From the NCBI RefSeq assembly GCF_000023445.1, contig NC_012881.1, forward strand, positions 3,442,001-3,506,000: DNA of 64,000 bases, written 5' to 3'. Position numbers and translations under genes: made by a program. This document shows, piece by piece, positions 47,202 to 55,376 of the stretch. This DNA comes from Maridesulfovibrio salexigens DSM 2638 (lineage in GTDB: Bacteria; Desulfobacterota; Desulfovibrionia; Desulfovibrionales; Desulfovibrionaceae). The notes beneath the pieces were generated by a model. It was not told where the DNA came from, made no database searches, and saw only the letters and a list, made by a program, of their open reading frames with translations. Each line of letters starts with the position of its first letter. Positions within the stretch are counted from its first letter, which is position 1.

Positions 47202-47864
47202 TTATTCTTCAATCAAAGTAGACTTAAGTTTATTTGAGCCGGGAGATAAGCTTTCTTCTCGGATAATACCCAGTCCAGAAGCCACCACGTATAGTTGCCA
47301 AATATGCATCCCGTTAAGATCAAACGAATATTTAACGTGTACAAGCTTACGTAACTTACCCAGAACTACTTTTTTCTCTTCTTTCACAATAACATAGTCA
47401 GCTTTTACTTTCCCGGCTGAAGACCAGAGACACTGACTCCATTCCTTATTGTTTAAGTCGAGAATAGTGTTTTCGTTTTTTTTACCCTTGTTGAAAATTA
47501 ATTTTCCATTTTCAGCGGTAAGGATATAGCGATACATTGTTTCTGCTGGGGCATCATCCCAATAGTAAGCCCCTTCTGGGAGCTTGGTCTTGCTTCTTTC
47601 TTCTGCTGTTGAAATTCTTGTGGGCTTAGGGAGCTTTGTCCATTCTTCAATGACATAACTTCCATCATCATTGATCTTTGTACATATCCTCCTTGTAACA
47701 ATTCCAAAGCCACTTTCTTTAATTTTAATGGTATCACCTAGGGGTGGTCCTAAAAACACATCTGCCTCTTTTAAGCTATTACCATTCTCGCAACAACCAT
47801 TTGCTACCACTATAAAACAGATAAAGATTAAGCAACTAACCAAAGAAAAACCAAACTGTTTCAC
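47202..47864 (-). CDS. Putative lipoprotein, candidate immunity partner of the RHS protein
   Basis: About 220 residues. From GTG 47864 the protein begins MKQFGFSLVSCLIFICFIVV and then ANGCC, a signal sequence ending in a lipoprotein-like cysteine. The mature part is beta-rich and basic (GFGIVTRRICTKINDDGSY, LTAENGKLIFNKGKK, KVKADYVIVKEEKKVVLGK). The frame is open to ATG 47921, but that start would put a charged stretch before the signal. It overlaps the end of the RHS gene by 29 bases, so translation is coupled, the arrangement expected for toxin and immunity. Sequence gives no family; the immunity role is inferred from position. It could also be an unrelated envelope protein. Confidence 0.6.
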   Translation of the reverse strand: MKQFGFSLVSCLIFICFIVVANGCCENGNSLKEADVFLGPPLGDTIKIKESGFGIVTRRICTKINDDGSYVIEEWTKLPKPTRISTAEERSKTKLPEGAYYWDDAPAETMYRYILTAENGKLIFNKGKKNENTILDLNNKEWSQCLWSSAGKVKADYVIVKEEKKVVLGKLRKLVHVKYSFDLNGMHIWQLYVVASGLGIIREESLSPGSNKLKSTLIEE

Positions 47865-49797
47865 CCGTCCAAGGATTGTGCGTCCAACCACGATCTCCAG
47901 TTTCAACCTCATATCCTCCATTTACTACATATGCTTTAGACCACCTGAACATATCTTTTCTTCGCACACGTGTTTCTTTTGTTTCAGAAGAGCCACTTCC
48001 AACACTCCCACATGAAGCATAATGTCTTTTAATTCTTTGCTCTTCTGCTCTGTAAACTTTCTGCCATTTAACATTTGGAACAGGCACTCCGGGCAGAACA
48101 ACCGGAGGAAACATCGTGATCTTGATAGTTTCCAATTCCCTGACATCTTCCCATTCAGTAAATTCATCCCACTCCTGACACTCAACCTGCTGACACTTAC
48201 AATTGGGATGGGGCCGTTCCATTGTCGGCGTTTCCGAAATATTGCCATCCATCTTTAAGCAGTTGTCACAAGCCCCCTTACCAGCCTTCCAGATGTACCA
48301 TTTCTTTACATTATGCCTGCGCGGAGTCGTTCCCCAAATTCCCCCCGCTTCCAAGCCCATTGCATCATTAAAATTGATCGGATCATCCAGACAATACCCG
48401 TAAACATCCACATCACCGCCGCCATACCCAAGCGGGTCTTGGGCAGTAAAACGACCAATCTCAGGATCATATTCCCGGAAACCGAAATGAACCAATCCGG
48501 TATCTTTATCATTAAGGCCGGATGCAAAGCCTAGCGGCAGATAAAACTGCTTGTTTGTATCTGTTAATATATTTCCAAACGAATCATAGATAATTTTCTT
48601 TAGCTCATTTCCCTGATCATCAGCAACCATAAAAACTGATCCGACTTGATCCCTCGCTAAATAATACTTCTTCCCTTCAAAGACCGCGACGATCTGGCTT
48701 GCTTCTTCATCATGATTGAAAGTCCATATATTCTTGCCCTTACTGTCAGTGACTGCTTCAAGTGTGGTGAAATCTTTCCATTTATACTTTTCAACAATAT
48801 TACCGTTAATTTTCTTAGCAATGCGCACACCACGTTCATCGCAAACGTATTCGATAATCCGACCATCAGGCCGTTCAACCTTATACAGCTGCCCGTTGGA
48901 TAGGTATTCGTATTTAGTAATTCTATTTTTGACTTTCCTCTCAGCCAGACTTCCATAAGCATTGTATGTGTATGTGGTATCACCAGCCTGTAGAAGACGA
49001 AATTTATCATCATACTCATAGCTTCTGCGCTCGTATTGCAATGTTTCAGACACCAAACGTTCGCCCTGCTTGCCATACTCGTAAGACTCAATCAGACGGT
49101 CATCCTGCCAAACCCTGTTCAATCTTCCACCTTCATCGTATCCATATTGAAGATGAAAAGCATCAGGATCAAACGCGAGCAACCTTTCAACTATGCGCCA
49201 TTTATCATCACATGCGGTAGCCAGAATGGTAAAAGGATTATCAGCTCCGGGAACGTTAAAAGTGATAGTACGAACTTTTTCATCGGGATCAACTTCAATA
49301 CCATCCTTGGCGAGTTCGTCATGGATGCTCTCTCCGGTTCCAGTCTGAGCATATGGATGCGGGGACTGCTTTTGCTGGCGCTGCCGGGTAGCAACCTCAC
49401 AGACTTTGTCTAATTCAGCTAAAACCTCCCTACCATATTCTGTTTCAGACAATCCCTGCGCTAATGCGTGGTCTGAATTTTCACGGATGAACTGAGCATG
49501 ACACATGCGTTTAATCCGATTATACTGATCCTTCGCAGCCTCATACTCATATTGTTTTTGATCCCACCTGGCCTGTACTTCCGGCTTGCGCATGGTCGGA
49601 TACAGGATGTCTCCTTTGGAAAAACCGGACCTATCCATACCCGGTTCAAACAACTTCTCGCTTGTGCTGCGCTCCACAATTTCCCATTGAGTTTCGATCT
49701 GCATCTCAGGCGGTTCGGTTTCGCCGTACATGCGTTGCCCTGAAGTTAAGTCCTTCCAATCCTTCTTCTTCACAACAAATTCACCAGCCAACCCCAT
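47836..49797 (-). CDS. Short RHS-repeat protein with a cysteine-rich C-terminal toxin-like domain
   Basis: A 653-residue RHS protein. The N-terminal 160 residues are unique (coiled and charged, no PAAR motif); YD repeats follow (about 190-430: LQYGYDEGGRLNRVW, YEYDDKFRLLQAGDTTYTYN, KYEYLSNGQLYKVERPDGR); the RHS core ends at YDPEIGRFTAQDPLGYGGGD and DPINFNDAMG (about residue 480). The remaining 170 residues are the variable domain: WKAGKGACDNCLKMDG...HPNCKCQ, a Cys/His pattern like the HPNCRC motif of phage MuF-type proteins, then a tail ending TVWFFFG. AGGAGG four bases before ATG 49797 fixes the start. Toxin activity is an inference from the architecture. At 653 residues it is far shorter than typical RHS toxins. 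Confidence 0.88.
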   Translation of the reverse strand: MGLAGEFVVKKKDWKDLTSGQRMYGETEPPEMQIETQWEIVERSTSEKLFEPGMDRSGFSKGDILYPTMRKPEVQARWDQKQYEYEAAKDQYNRIKRMCHAQFIRENSDHALAQGLSETEYGREVLAELDKVCEVATRQRQQKQSPHPYAQTGTGESIHDELAKDGIEVDPDEKVRTITFNVPGADNPFTILATACDDKWRIVERLLAFDPDAFHLQYGYDEGGRLNRVWQDDRLIESYEYGKQGERLVSETLQYERRSYEYDDKFRLLQAGDTTYTYNAYGSLAERKVKNRITKYEYLSNGQLYKVERPDGRIIEYVCDERGVRIAKKINGNIVEKYKWKDFTTLEAVTDSKGKNIWTFNHDEEASQIVAVFEGKKYYLARDQVGSVFMVADDQGNELKKIIYDSFGNILTDTNKQFYLPLGFASGLNDKDTGLVHFGFREYDPEIGRFTAQDPLGYGGGDVDVYGYCLDDPINFNDAMGLEAGGIWGTTPRRHNVKKWYIWKAGKGACDNCLKMDGNISETPTMERPHPNCKCQQVECQEWDEFTEWEDVRELETIKITMFPPVVLPGVPVPNVKWQKVYRAEEQRIKRHYASCGSVGSGSSETKETRVRRKDMFRWSKAYVVNGGYEVETGDRGWTHNPWTGETVWFFFG

Positions 49798-49889
49798 TGC
49801 TCCTCCTAAGTTAAATGTTTTCCGCACCTCAATGAGAACACAACATTTTCAGCCAAGCATGCGGAACAAGAAGAGCAACAATAAAAAAC

Positions 49890-49925
49890 AAGGCGGACCT
49901 GAAATAGGTAGTTCAGGTCCGCCTT
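49890..49925 (-). terminator. Strong minus-strand terminator without an upstream gene
   Basis: AGGCGGACCTGAA (49891-49903) pairs perfectly with TTCAGGTCCGCCT (49912-49924); on the minus strand it is followed by TTGTTTTTTATTG. A transcript coming from beyond 49926 would end here, but no gene lies there now. Confidence 0.8.
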
Positions 49926-50078
49926 GATGAAAAATGTATCTTTTCAAAATTGCCGTTGTAGGTAAAAACCGAAAACACGGGGAACCATTCACCCCCAAAA
50001 ATCCCTAAGAATCTCGAAAAGATGTTCCCAATGTGAAAATTTCTTCAATTAATTAAATGTTTGCAACGTTCGCCAACG

Positions 50079-50125
50079 GCTTTGGGAGCAAGATGCCGGG
50101 GGTTCAAATCCTCCTGCTCCGACCA
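50079..50125 (+). repeat. Right attachment-site repeat (attR), displaced tRNA-Pro 3' end
   Basis: 47 bases identical to 46884-46930. The 5' half of a tRNA is missing here (the upstream sequence is CAACGTTCGCCAACG), so it is a tRNA fragment, not a second gene. Confidence 0.92.
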
Positions 50126-50140
50126 CAGAGAATTCAAAGG

Positions 50141-50171
50141 CCTTACGTTGATGTGACGTAAGGATTTTTTT
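50141..50171 (+). terminator. Diverged copy of the tRNA-Pro terminator
   Basis: CCTTACGT (50141-50148) pairs with ACGTAAGG (50156-50163), then A and seven T residues. It aligns with the left terminator at 46941-46973 (shared AATTCAA before the stem), so it is the host's original terminator separated from its tRNA. Confidence 0.85.
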
Positions 50172-50314
50172 GGGGGGAGAATATTGTGTCAACTTGGACA
50201 TATATCACGTTAACTATACTTAGAATACTTCTTCAACTTACTTACAGCGATAGAGACTAACCGGTGGAAACAGAACTAGGCATATTTCTTCCCACTTGGC
50301 ATACGGAGTTAATG

Positions 50315-51367
50315 ATGGATACGACTATTGCTGATTTAATAAAATTCAATGAGTTCCTGGATTCAACTTTAGATCCCAATAAGTTAGACGAGGAATTCAT
50401 TACCTTAAGACAGGCCGAGCTAGACGGCATATCAAAAGATTCCGATATCAAACATTTTCCTTTTATTGCCTTAAGCTATGCCAAGTTGATGGAGCTGACC
50501 GTTTTATTAGCCGGGAAGTATGCTGACAATTGCCAAAACGTTGATTTTGGTGATCTTGTGATAAACCCCAGACACTTAGATGTTTGTATCCTAAATGCAG
50601 CATTAATAACGGAAGATTATGGCGTTACTGAAAACCTTCCGCTTTGGTTCAAAAAACAAGTACGTGAGTGTACTGGCAGCCAATACTCTGAAGATCTGGG
50701 GAAAATGGTTGTTGACCCATTCTTGTTATCGCATTTTGTGGAAAGAGGATTACTGCTGAGAATAGTAAAAAAAGAAAGGCATAGAAGATTAAGCGATCAG
50801 TTCCGGAACTGCATTCCATATGATCCACAGTCTACTTTTTCAAAAGAGATTGAAGAATTTACCCGCATCGCACACAACCCGGTAAAAGACCTTGGCTGCA
50901 TGAGCGGAATGATTGAAGGGCTTGATGTGGCGTCATGGCTTGCCAGCAACACGGTATTGAATGTTGTGAAAGGCTGCTTAAAAAACGATCTTATGACCAT
51001 GCTGCTTGGAGCCATGTCAGACGACTACCTGAAATCAATTAATAAAAAATTTGAGAAGGCACACAATACCTTGGCCTATATAAGCATGGGAAGGAAAAAT
51101 TTTGCCAATTATCCATATGATGAAAAAGTGCCCATAGCAGAGTGGGCTGAGATCAATAACACCTTGTGCCACTTCAATCTAGATAGGTATGGCATGATTC
51201 AGTCAGAATTAAATAGAAGCCTTTCCAATCCTTGTTACAAGAGTCCTTTCCTGAACAGATTGTTGTACAGCACTCCCACAACACAGGACACGAATAAGCT
51301 GAAACATAACGTAATGTTTCAGCATCACCTGCCATGCCAAAGGGATCATCGGGAATTAACCATTTGA
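50315..51367 (+). CDS. Unrecognised soluble protein, 350 residues
   Basis: A 350-residue protein without signal or membrane segments, rich in Leu, Asp and Asn and probably all-helical (FNEFLDSTLDPNKLDEEFIT, LMELTVLLAGKYADNC, EIEEFTRIAHNPVKDLG, MTMLLGAMSDDYLKSINKKF). ATG 50315 has GGAG six bases upstream; GTG 50264 has none. It begins just outside the right end of the tRNA-Pro element and has no cotranscribed neighbour. Codons for its last ten residues or so lie on a perfect 10-base hairpin (51298-51323). I recognise no family. Confidence 0.6.
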   Translation: MDTTIADLIKFNEFLDSTLDPNKLDEEFITLRQAELDGISKDSDIKHFPFIALSYAKLMELTVLLAGKYADNCQNVDFGDLVINPRHLDVCILNAALITEDYGVTENLPLWFKKQVRECTGSQYSEDLGKMVVDPFLLSHFVERGLLLRIVKKERHRRLSDQFRNCIPYDPQSTFSKEIEEFTRIAHNPVKDLGCMSGMIEGLDVASWLASNTVLNVVKGCLKNDLMTMLLGAMSDDYLKSINKKFEKAHNTLAYISMGRKNFANYPYDEKVPIAEWAEINNTLCHFNLDRYGMIQSELNRSLSNPCYKSPFLNRLLYSTPTTQDTNKLKHNVMFQHHLPCQRDHRELTI

Positions 51368-51460
51368 ATCAATGAGCCCCGCTGAGCGATTCAAAATATC
51401 CTGCTCCCACCACCGAATGATCAAAAGCAATCCGTTGGCATTAAGTAAGGCTTAATTCTG

Positions 51461-52573
51461 TCAACTCCCATTAACTTTAAACCGCCGAACAAATTTCCTG
51501 TCGATATAATCCTTAATCCTGAAAGCAAGCGACCCGCTGAAGCTTAATCCGTTTTTGAGCAATATGCCTTTTTCATCCCCGGTATTAAATATGAGCAGAT
51601 ATGAGTCGCCCGGATCAAAATCTTTCAGGCTTAGCCCTTTAAGCTGCGCCCGCACATTATGTACGAGCACTGGGTTTTGCCGCACGGCATAAACTCCCAC
51701 TTTATCCAGTGGGTTCGGTTCGAACCAGATGCAATCACCTCCACCGAAAATTTCCGGATGGGAAACACTTTGCAGATAGCGGTTAACCCTGAGCCCGCCA
51801 TCCTTCCCTATGGGCAAATCGGATGCGGCGAAGACTTTTGAGGGCTTCACCCCCAAAGCCAGAAAAATGATGTCTTGTTCGTAGTGAAGTCCGTTCTGCA
51901 GTAAGATGTCACCTGTTACCACCCGCTCCACGTAACTGCCCTGAACAATCTCAATTCCGCGTTTATTCAGACTTTTAATCGCAAGATTGCGCACCCTTTC
52001 CGGCTGGTTGTGCAGAAATTCGCTGCCTGTGAAAATCTTAATTTTCGCACCGAAACGACCTTGTTCTTTGGCTGCGGTCCAAGCGTTGCCAGCGATTTCA
52101 AGCGCAGCAGGTCCGCCCCCGCAGATGCCTATACGCACCGGCCGTTCAGAGGCTATTTCCTGAATCCGTATGCGAGCCTGCAAAAGGTTTTGAATGGGTT
52201 TTACAGTATAGATATCAGTGCTTACCTCATATGCAAGGTCATTGGATACGGAACTGCCAAGATTGCATGAAAGCACGTCATAGGGAACTTCCTGCCCTGT
52301 CTCAAGGATGACTATTCGTTTGTGAGGATCTATGCGCGCAACTTTTCCTAGTACGAACGTTCCGCCGCGACTTTCCACCATTGACTTCACAGGAAAACTT
52401 ATTTCGGCAGGACGGTAAATACCACCTAGCATCCCCGGTCCCATCCCCGAATAGTAATGCCGTTCATCCGGGCCAATGACCGTAACACGCTGTCCATCCG
52501 CAATGAGCTCAGGGATGGCCTCCATAAGCTGCATGTGCGCATGCCCTGCGCCGGCAATGACAAGTTCTCCCAT
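51461..52573 (-). CDS. NDH-2-like FAD/NAD(P)-dependent oxidoreductase
   Basis: A 370-residue flavoprotein of the pyridine nucleotide-disulfide oxidoreductase fold. FAD-binding Rossmann site at the N-terminus (LVIAGAGHAHMQLM), second dinucleotide site IGICGGGPAALEIAG (about residues 146-160) for NAD(P)H, and the C-terminal FAD contact EIFGGGDCIWF. It is close to type II NADH dehydrogenases and to the domain found fused to SelD in some bacteria. It lacks a redox CxxC pair. Likely a membrane-surface quinone reductase; substrate unproven. It stands alone. Confidence 0.85.
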   Translation of the reverse strand: MGELVIAGAGHAHMQLMEAIPELIADGQRVTVIGPDERHYYSGMGPGMLGGIYRPAEISFPVKSMVESRGGTFVLGKVARIDPHKRIVILETGQEVPYDVLSCNLGSSVSNDLAYEVSTDIYTVKPIQNLLQARIRIQEIASERPVRIGICGGGPAALEIAGNAWTAAKEQGRFGAKIKIFTGSEFLHNQPERVRNLAIKSLNKRGIEIVQGSYVERVVTGDILLQNGLHYEQDIIFLALGVKPSKVFAASDLPIGKDGGLRVNRYLQSVSHPEIFGGGDCIWFEPNPLDKVGVYAVRQNPVLVHNVRAQLKGLSLKDFDPGDSYLLIFNTGDEKGILLKNGLSFSGSLAFRIKDYIDRKFVRRFKVNGS

Positions 52574-52724
52574 AACAACTCCAATCAGAACGGTTTTATC
52601 TACAATGAAAGGCTCTTGCGCTACTTAAATGTAAAACACACGGCTGTAGTGTGTACATGAATATGACCGGAAGTCAGAAGGTTCTACTCCTTGATATTAT
52701 CAGCAAAATAAGGTTATTTATGGC

Positions 52725-53960
52725 ATGCAACAAAGAACACAACGTTTCTTCATCCAGATAATATCCATTCTCCTACTTCTTTCCTGCCCTTTAACACTTG
52801 GAAACACAGGATGTGGAACCGGATTGGAGTTCCCGGAGGAACAAGCCAAGGCATTACAGGCATCCCTTGATCAATCCAGAAGTAACCTTGGATTTCCGGG
52901 TGGAATGATCGGTGTAAGGCAGGTTGGCGGAGCAACATGGATGGGGGTAAGTGGAAATGCGAATTTAAATGGCAATGTTGCCTACATAGACGACAATATA
53001 ATATTTAAAATACAGAACTTATTAATTACTCCTGCCTATGCTGCCGGTACTCCTGTACCAATGAATACAAACATGTACATGAGAATAGGGAGCGTTACCA
53101 AAACCTATACAGCTGCACTTATCATGAAACTTGCTGAAGAAGGCAAATTGAACCTTGACGATAAAGTGGACGATTGGATGGGTGCCGGATACTACCCTAA
53201 CAGCAACATAGCAACCATCAGGCAATTACTGAATATGACTTCCGGCTTTACTAACTATACGCAGACACCAGACTACTTTGCACAATACACTGCCACCCCG
53301 AAAGCAACTTTTCAGCCCGAAACTCTAGTTAATTACGCAAGAACCTGCGGAAAGCCATACATATCTTTACCCGGTACAGGCTGGCATTATTCAAATACAA
53401 ACTATGCCATTCTCGGATTGATTGCTGAAAAAGCAGGAGAAGCAGATTTCAAAACTCTGATTCAAGAAAAAATACTGGATAAATTATACTTACAGATGAC
53501 GTACGTCCCGGCGATCGATGATAACACAATACGGAGTCCCTATGTAAACGGTTATGAAAAACAGGGCGGTTCATGGGTGGATACAACCGACCACTCCCCC
53601 AGTGTTGCTTTTTCCGCAGGAAATATCGTTTCATCACTATCAAACATGCTGAACTGGATCGAAGCGCTACACGAATATCAACTGCTGACAAAAGAATCGG
53701 TCGATCAGATGATGACCTTGGTTGCTATGTCTGACGGAAGTCCTTGGAGTGGTGAGATTTTTGGATATGGACTTGGCATAATGTACAACAAAGGAGCCAC
53801 AGGACATAACGGCGACATTGATGGCTACAAGGTTTGCTTATACAAATACAAAGATCACTATTTTGCAGTAGCAATTAATACCGATACCGCACCTGCAGGT
53901 GATGCAGAAGCCGTTTTCTGGGATGCAGTTCGGACACTATATCCCGAGGATAACATTTAA
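52725..53960 (+). CDS. Class C beta-lactamase-type serine hydrolase, exported
   Basis: A 411-residue secreted hydrolase of the beta-lactamase/D-Ala-D-Ala peptidase (AmpC, AmpH) type. A signal sequence (IQIISILLLLSC, possible lipobox LLSC) leads to the catalytic SVTK motif (Ser123), the YSNTNY triad (Tyr about 221) and HNGD near the C-terminus in place of KTG. Such enzymes act on peptidoglycan peptides, esters or D-amino acid peptides; no resistance role is implied. Only AAGG 11 bases before ATG 52725. A small membrane protein gene follows. Confidence 0.82.
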   Translation: MQQRTQRFFIQIISILLLLSCPLTLGNTGCGTGLEFPEEQAKALQASLDQSRSNLGFPGGMIGVRQVGGATWMGVSGNANLNGNVAYIDDNIIFKIQNLLITPAYAAGTPVPMNTNMYMRIGSVTKTYTAALIMKLAEEGKLNLDDKVDDWMGAGYYPNSNIATIRQLLNMTSGFTNYTQTPDYFAQYTATPKATFQPETLVNYARTCGKPYISLPGTGWHYSNTNYAILGLIAEKAGEADFKTLIQEKILDKLYLQMTYVPAIDDNTIRSPYVNGYEKQGGSWVDTTDHSPSVAFSAGNIVSSLSNMLNWIEALHEYQLLTKESVDQMMTLVAMSDGSPWSGEIFGYGLGIMYNKGATGHNGDIDGYKVCLYKYKDHYFAVAINTDTAPAGDAEAVFWDAVRTLYPEDNI

Positions 53961-54031
53961 ACCAGCTCGTGATATTCCATAAATTCTAAATATCAAGAGA
54001 TATAAACAACCATTAAGCAAGGAGACTATAA

Positions 54032-54289
54032 ATGAAAAAGCTGAACTCACTTATATTCGCTGTTGTCCTGTTTCTGGCCGGATTCTTTGCCGGAACAGTG
54101 TTTGACTCAAACAACGAAAGTAAAGCTGGCGGTCTGGTTTCTAATCAATACTTCTCAGTATACGAACTAAAGGGTCCCAAAGGCTATAGAACCTGCTTTG
54201 GTGTCTCTTTTAAAAACGGAGTTTCAAAAAAAGATGTCATTATCGACTGGAAAAGCAATTCCAATTTCGTCGGCTATATAAAAGAATAA
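54032..54289 (+). CDS. Small membrane-anchored protein, 85 residues
   Basis: An 85-residue protein with one N-terminal hydrophobic helix (LNSLIFAVVLFLAGFFAG, about residues 3-21) and a short mature part with one cysteine (GYRTCFGVSFKNGVSKKD). AAGGAG seven bases before ATG 54032. It lies 71 bases after the hydrolase stop and is not clearly cotranscribed. No family recognised. Confidence 0.65.
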   Translation: MKKLNSLIFAVVLFLAGFFAGTVFDSNNESKAGGLVSNQYFSVYELKGPKGYRTCFGVSFKNGVSKKDVIIDWKSNSNFVGYIKE

Positions 54290-54336
54290 GGGCCCCCTCT
54301 TGCGAGGACGGCCCGATTTCCAAATTGAATATACCT

Positions 54337-54678
54337 TTAAACAGTGATCAAATGTTCTTCACTTTTGATGATCTCAGTCAAAGGTGCGCCCCAGAAAATA
54401 ATTTCAATACCCAGCTTTTCAAGCTGTTGCTTTACTCCCAACTGATCAGCGCAAGCCTCACAAGCACTAAATTCAACTCCGTCTTCCTGAGCATCGGCAA
54501 TCAGTTTCTGGATATGCACATCTTCGGCAACCAGCTTTGCTGTCGCGCCCCAGACAATGACACGAATCTCTTTCCACCATCCCTTTTTGATGGCGTTATG
54601 CGCATACATCATCACCATTAATTCAGAGGTCAAAGGGTCGGCATTGGTCCATAACAGATTTAATTTTCTATCGTTCAT
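54337..54678 (-). CDS. DsrE-family protein
   Basis: A 113-residue protein of the DsrE/DsrF-like fold: KLNLLWTNADPLTSELMV at the start, IRVIVWGATAKLVAEDVHI in the middle, and FSACEACADQLGVKQQ with a CEAC pair (Cys72 and Cys75 by count from ATG) before the C-terminal helix. Family members handle sulfur or form small multimers; which role applies here is unknown, though it fits a sulfate-reducer. A good AGGAGATAAT leader precedes ATG 54678. It is alone. Confidence 0.85.
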   Translation of the reverse strand: MNDRKLNLLWTNADPLTSELMVMMYAHNAIKKGWWKEIRVIVWGATAKLVAEDVHIQKLIADAQEDGVEFSACEACADQLGVKQQLEKLGIEIIFWGAPLTEIIKSEEHLITV

Positions 54679-54787
54679 ATTATCTCCTGACTGTTTAAAA
54701 CAGCCTACCCCTAAACATATAAAAGTGCCTCAGCAATAAGTCGGATTCTGACAGGATGAATAGAACGCAATATTAAATTGATCTCAT

Positions 54788-55354
54788 TTATCGAGACAGC
54801 TTTGCGGGAGTGTCCAAAGTGTCCAATAAGAGATCAAACAATTCAGGCACGCTTCCAGAAACAGACACGGATTCTGCATAAGGCGTTTTCAAAAATCCTT
54901 CGCCTTCTGCAGTACTCATCATAAGTTCAAGCGGATTATAAAAATTGTTCACATTCAACAACCCGCAAGGCTTGGAATGAAAGCCCAACTGTTTAAGGGT
55001 ATATACTTCAAAGAATTCTTCATAAGTTCCTATGCCGCCCGGCAGGGCAATGAAACCGTCAGAAAGCTCAATCATCATTTTCTTTCTTTCATGCATTGTC
55101 GGCGTAACATGCAGTTCTGATAACCCCTTGTGGAACTGCTCTTTATCTTTCAAAGCCTGAACAGTTACCCCTATGACTTTTCCACCGGCACCTAACGCCG
55201 AATCAGCGAGTTCATTCATCATTCCTGTGCTGGACCCGCCGTACACGCAGGTAATATTGCGTTTAGCAAGCTCCAGTCCTGTTTCTCTTGCTGCCTGCAT
55301 ATACAGAGGGTCATTTCCGGTATTTGAACCTAAAAATATACAAATTGAATTCAT
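54788..55354 (-). CDS. LOG-family (TIGR00730) nucleotide phosphoribohydrolase
   Basis: A 188-residue Rossmann-fold protein of the LOG / TIGR00730 family, which splits the N-glycosidic bond of nucleoside 5'-monophosphates. YGGSSTGMMNELAD (about 37-50) and PGGIGTYEEFFEVYTLKQLG (about 104-123, the PGGxGTxxE motif) are diagnostic. GGAG six bases before ATG 55354; the longer frame from 55366 is not used. It is 22 bases downstream of the MarR gene, so the regulator probably controls it. Confidence 0.9.
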   Translation of the reverse strand: MNSICIFLGSNTGNDPLYMQAARETGLELAKRNITCVYGGSSTGMMNELADSALGAGGKVIGVTVQALKDKEQFHKGLSELHVTPTMHERKKMMIELSDGFIALPGGIGTYEEFFEVYTLKQLGFHSKPCGLLNVNNFYNPLELMMSTAEGEGFLKTPYAESVSVSGSVPELFDLLLDTLDTPAKLSR

Positions 55355-55376
55355 ACCAAACTCCAACGCTCCACAA

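Larger units (their letters stand above)
46884..50125 (+). mobile_element. Small tRNA-Pro-integrated element carrying an RHS gene, no integrase
   Basis: About 3.2 kb bounded by the 47-base direct repeats of the tRNA-Pro 3' end. Inside are a short RHS-repeat gene and a downstream lipoprotein gene, both on the minus strand. No tyrosine or serine integrase frame is visible. Near both ends are the inverted pair ATTGGGAACAT (46989-46999) and ATGTTCCCAAT (50022-50032), and GGGAACCAT occurs at both ends (46980-46988 and 49980-49988), which could be recombinase arm sites. The element is either mobilised in trans or the decayed remnant of a larger island. Confidence 0.85.
49798..50314. other. Gene-free stretch with the right end of the element
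   Basis: Holds a minus-strand terminator (49890-49925) with no gene upstream of it, the candidate arm site ATGTTCCCAAT (50022-50032), the right 47-base att repeat (50079-50125) and the displaced tRNA terminator (50141-50171). No credible reading frame. Confidence 0.7.

Noticed and set aside
50079-50125. A second tRNA-Pro gene
   Set aside because: Only the 3' 47 bases are present; acceptor 5' strand, D-arm and half the anticodon stem are missing.
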